A DNA stretch of 5,017 nucleotides from an uncultured Faecalibacterium sp. GTDB lineage: Bacteria; Bacillota; Clostridia; Oscillospirales; Ruminococcaceae. Position numbers and translations under genes: made by a program. Below the pieces are notes generated by a model that was given only the letters and a program-made list of their open reading frames with translations, made no database searches and had not been told where the DNA came from. Position 1 is the first letter of the stretch. The number at the start of each line of letters is the position of its first letter. Positions 3,734-5,017 of the stretch are shown one piece after another. The stretch spans positions 1-5,017 of the forward strand of contig CALDLZ010000093.1 of the NCBI GenBank assembly GCA_937915335.1, given 5' to 3'.

Positions 3734-4460
3734 TTTCACCCATGCCTGCATGACCATTGCACTGCATGATGTATTTGGTGTGGGCAAAGACCGGCTGGAC
3801 AAGGTGACCTGGCGGAAAGATGAGATCAACGAGGAACTGATGCGGCGGATGGCGATTCCTGCGAAGAACCGGCAGGCCCAGTTGAACGAGGCCGAAAAGT
3901 GGCTGGTTGGGCTGCTGCCGGAGGGAGTAATCAGCGTATTCCGAATCCCGATGCTGAAGGGCGTGCCCCGCAAGCGGCGGGAAGTGCAGCTGAAAATGGC
4001 GATCGACAAGGCCGCCACGCTGGAATGGCGGGGATACGCCGCCGCCTGTGCCCAGATTCTGGGCTTTGGCACCCAGCGGCTGGAAAAGCTGCGGCAGGAA
4101 ACGCTGGCGAATTTCGGCCAGCTGAACGAATGGGTGGAGCAGGACGGTGTGGACGTGGCAATGGAAATGCTGTGCCGCTGTGCCCGGGAAGCCTACAAAA
4201 CGGATGTTCAGGTGGAGGATGTGCCGGAAGAATCTGTTCTGATCCGGCAGCGGCAGGAAGCAGCAGCGACAGTGCGCCAGCTGGAACTGCAGGCCGTGCG
4301 GCAGGAAGTGAGCCGGATGCGGGTTCCCTGTGTGCTGCCACTCTCGGAAGCGGAAGTGCAGCGAAGGGTGGAAGCTTGCATTAACATGCCGGCATCGGAC
4401 GGAGGGCTCACCTCATCAGTCTGCTTCGCAGACAGCTTCCCCTCAAGGGGAAGCCTCTGA
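3666..4460 (+). CDS. Phage protein with internal FGxGxxRLxK repeat; 3' end from a REP-like element
   Basis: A 264-residue, mostly helical soluble protein. CGGAG (3656-3660) five bases before ATG 3666 sets the start; the frame is open from ATG 3648 without a matching site. Two parts look related: residues 24-47 (F ... A ... ALHDVFGVGKDRLDKV) and 121-142 (W ... A ... AQILGFGTQRLEKL), sharing FGxGxxRLxK after a helix. A basic segment PRKRREVQLK (101-110) separates them, and a Gln/Arg/Glu-rich helix runs from about 190 to 237. I have seen this kind of repeat in uncharacterised Clostridia phage proteins but cannot name the family. The last 19 residues (246-264) are encoded by a REP-like double hairpin, so the natural C-terminus has probably been replaced. 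Function unknown. Confidence 0.85.
   Translation: MKNNVKKMALENQIDLAQQNAIDFTHACMTIALHDVFGVGKDRLDKVTWRKDEINEELMRRMAIPAKNRQAQLNEAEKWLVGLLPEGVISVFRIPMLKGVPRKRREVQLKMAIDKAATLEWRGYAAACAQILGFGTQRLEKLRQETLANFGQLNEWVEQDGVDVAMEMLCRCAREAYKTDVQVEDVPEESVLIRQRQEAAATVRQLELQAVRQEVSRMRVPCVLPLSEAEVQRRVEACINMPASDGGLTSSVCFADSFPSRGSL
4401..4457. repeat. REP-like double-hairpin element inside the 3' end of a gene
   Basis: Two adjacent perfect hairpins: GTCTGC-TTC-GCAGAC (4419-4433) and GCTTCCCC-TCAA-GGGGAAGC (4435-4454). The outer flanks GGAGGGCT (4401-4408) and AGCCTCT (4452-4458) are also roughly complementary, so the whole unit can fold as one cloverleaf-like palindrome of about 57 bases. The wording CTCACCTCATCAGTC ... 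CAGCTTCCCC ... GGGGAAGCC resembles dispersed REP-like elements I recall from gut Clostridia genomes, where they usually lie between genes. Here it is read as the last 19 codons and the stop. Exact edges are uncertain. A terminator is an alternative reading, but no T-tract follows. Confidence 0.75.
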
Positions 4461-4492
4461 CAGAGACCAATGGCAGAAAAGGAGAATGTGAG

Positions 4493-5017
4493 ATGCAGAA
4501 TGGATGCAGATGGGTATATACCCTGAAGGACTGGGACAGCGGCGAGGTAGTGGCCAAGGGCACCAGCGTGGAGCTGGTAGAGCATGGCTATTTTGCCGAT
4601 GTGAACAAATTGAGCAGCTGCTGGAACAATTTTGAAAAATGCAAGAACCCACACCGGGAGCAGTACCGGTGGAAGATGGAGCGGATGAGCACCAAGGATG
4701 CCCGGGTGGAGCGGGCACTTTCGGAGGGGCTGCGCGAGGACGAGCAGGCCGAGACCCGGATGGTGCGTATATACAGCTGCTACGGCACGGACGGCACCTT
4801 GCTGGGCAAGGGCACGGCGGCGGAGCTGAAGGACAAGGGGTTGTTTGGCAGCGAGGGCACGATACACGAGTGCTACCGCAAGCGGGGCGGGGTGTACAAG
4901 CCCGGCGGCGTGGCACGGATGGAGATGGAGCTGTGCAAAAAGCGGATCCGCCACCCCAAGAAGCTGCCGGATCAGCTGAAAAAGGTGAAGCGCAAGCCCA
5001 TTGGCGGGGTGATCGAA
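4493..5017 (+). CDS. Protein of two tandem 84-residue-spaced modules (partial, runs off the window)
   Basis: An open frame of at least 175 residues with no stop before the window end. AGGAG (4480-4484) lies eight bases before ATG 4493. The protein holds two copies of a module with exactly 84 residues between equivalent positions: first copy about 8-62, second about 92-146. Identical positions include K22/K106, G23/G107, T24/T108, E27/E111, L28/L112, G32/G116, F34/F118 and C43/C127. The signature is D-x-G ... KGTxxELxxxGxF followed by a helix, resembling the GT-x-E-L-A-x-x-h-G-h-s motif of short HTH-like repeats in phage and intron proteins, so DNA binding is possible but unproven. The end of the visible part is very basic (KKRIRHPKK ... 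KKVKRK). Composition is strongly GC-rich with CGG, GGC and CTG codons. Function unknown. Confidence 0.85.
   Translation, partial: MQNGCRWVYTLKDWDSGEVVAKGTSVELVEHGYFADVNKLSSCWNNFEKCKNPHREQYRWKMERMSTKDARVERALSEGLREDEQAETRMVRIYSCYGTDGTLLGKGTAAELKDKGLFGSEGTIHECYRKRGGVYKPGGVARMEMELCKKRIRHPKKLPDQLKKVKRKPIGGVIE

Noticed and set aside
4208..4954. Minus-strand open frame of 248 residues
   Set aside because: It crosses the REP-like element and lies antisense to two well-supported genes. Its Ala/Leu/Pro/His-rich product looks like a reverse-frame artefact.
1..5017. tRNA, rRNA, CRISPR array, insertion sequence or attachment core
   Set aside because: I saw no tRNA-like arms, no regularly spaced repeats, no transposase motifs and no integrase. 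Attachment sites cannot be judged without both ends of the element.

Overview
This window looks like the lysogeny-control and early region of a temperate phage, prophage or related integrative element from a low-GC-lineage gut Clostridium-type host. An Oscillospirales or Faecalibacterium-like host is my best guess. The reasons are strong AGGAG ribosome binding sites, a divergent repressor/Cro-type pair, a DUF3846 protein, a chain of very small overlapping genes, and a REP-like double-hairpin element of a kind I recall from such genomes. The host assignment is inference. No integrase, replication, terminase or structural gene is visible, so phage, integrative conjugative element and decayed prophage cannot be separated.

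Layout. On the minus strand, 1389 down to 34 is a two-gene lysogeny operon. It holds an XRE-family repressor without a self-cleavage domain, followed 15 bases later by an unusual 322-residue membrane protein. That protein has repeated [GN][HR]xxxYW motifs, one membrane span and a ten-fold G-x-x-x tail. Between 1390 and 1558 lies a divergent control region. It has a near-consensus extended -10 promoter pointing right, a weaker promoter pointing left, and three inverted repeats that are operator candidates. Rightward, 1559-2298 holds a Cro-like HTH gene and small, tightly packed ORFs, at least two of which encode membrane peptides. This left part is AT-rich.

From about 2340 the composition becomes GC-rich: 20 of 60 bases at 421-480 are G/C, against 42 of 60 at 4681-4740. 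A run of plus-strand genes follows: DUF3846 protein, small winged-helix/excisionase-like protein, two-span membrane protein, a 58-residue protein joined to it by an ATGA overlap, a Cys-rich mini-protein overlapping the next gene, a 264-residue protein with an internal repeat, and a protein of two 84-residue-spaced modules that runs off the window end. The 3' end of the 264-residue gene is made by a REP-like element (about 4401-4457), which supplies the last 19 codons.

How it may work together (inference): the repressor holds the right promoter shut by binding the palindromes. The membrane protein behind it would be made in the lysogen, the usual position for superinfection-exclusion or defence genes. 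The Cro-like protein and the following small genes would be made after induction. The most novel candidate is the repressor-linked membrane protein.
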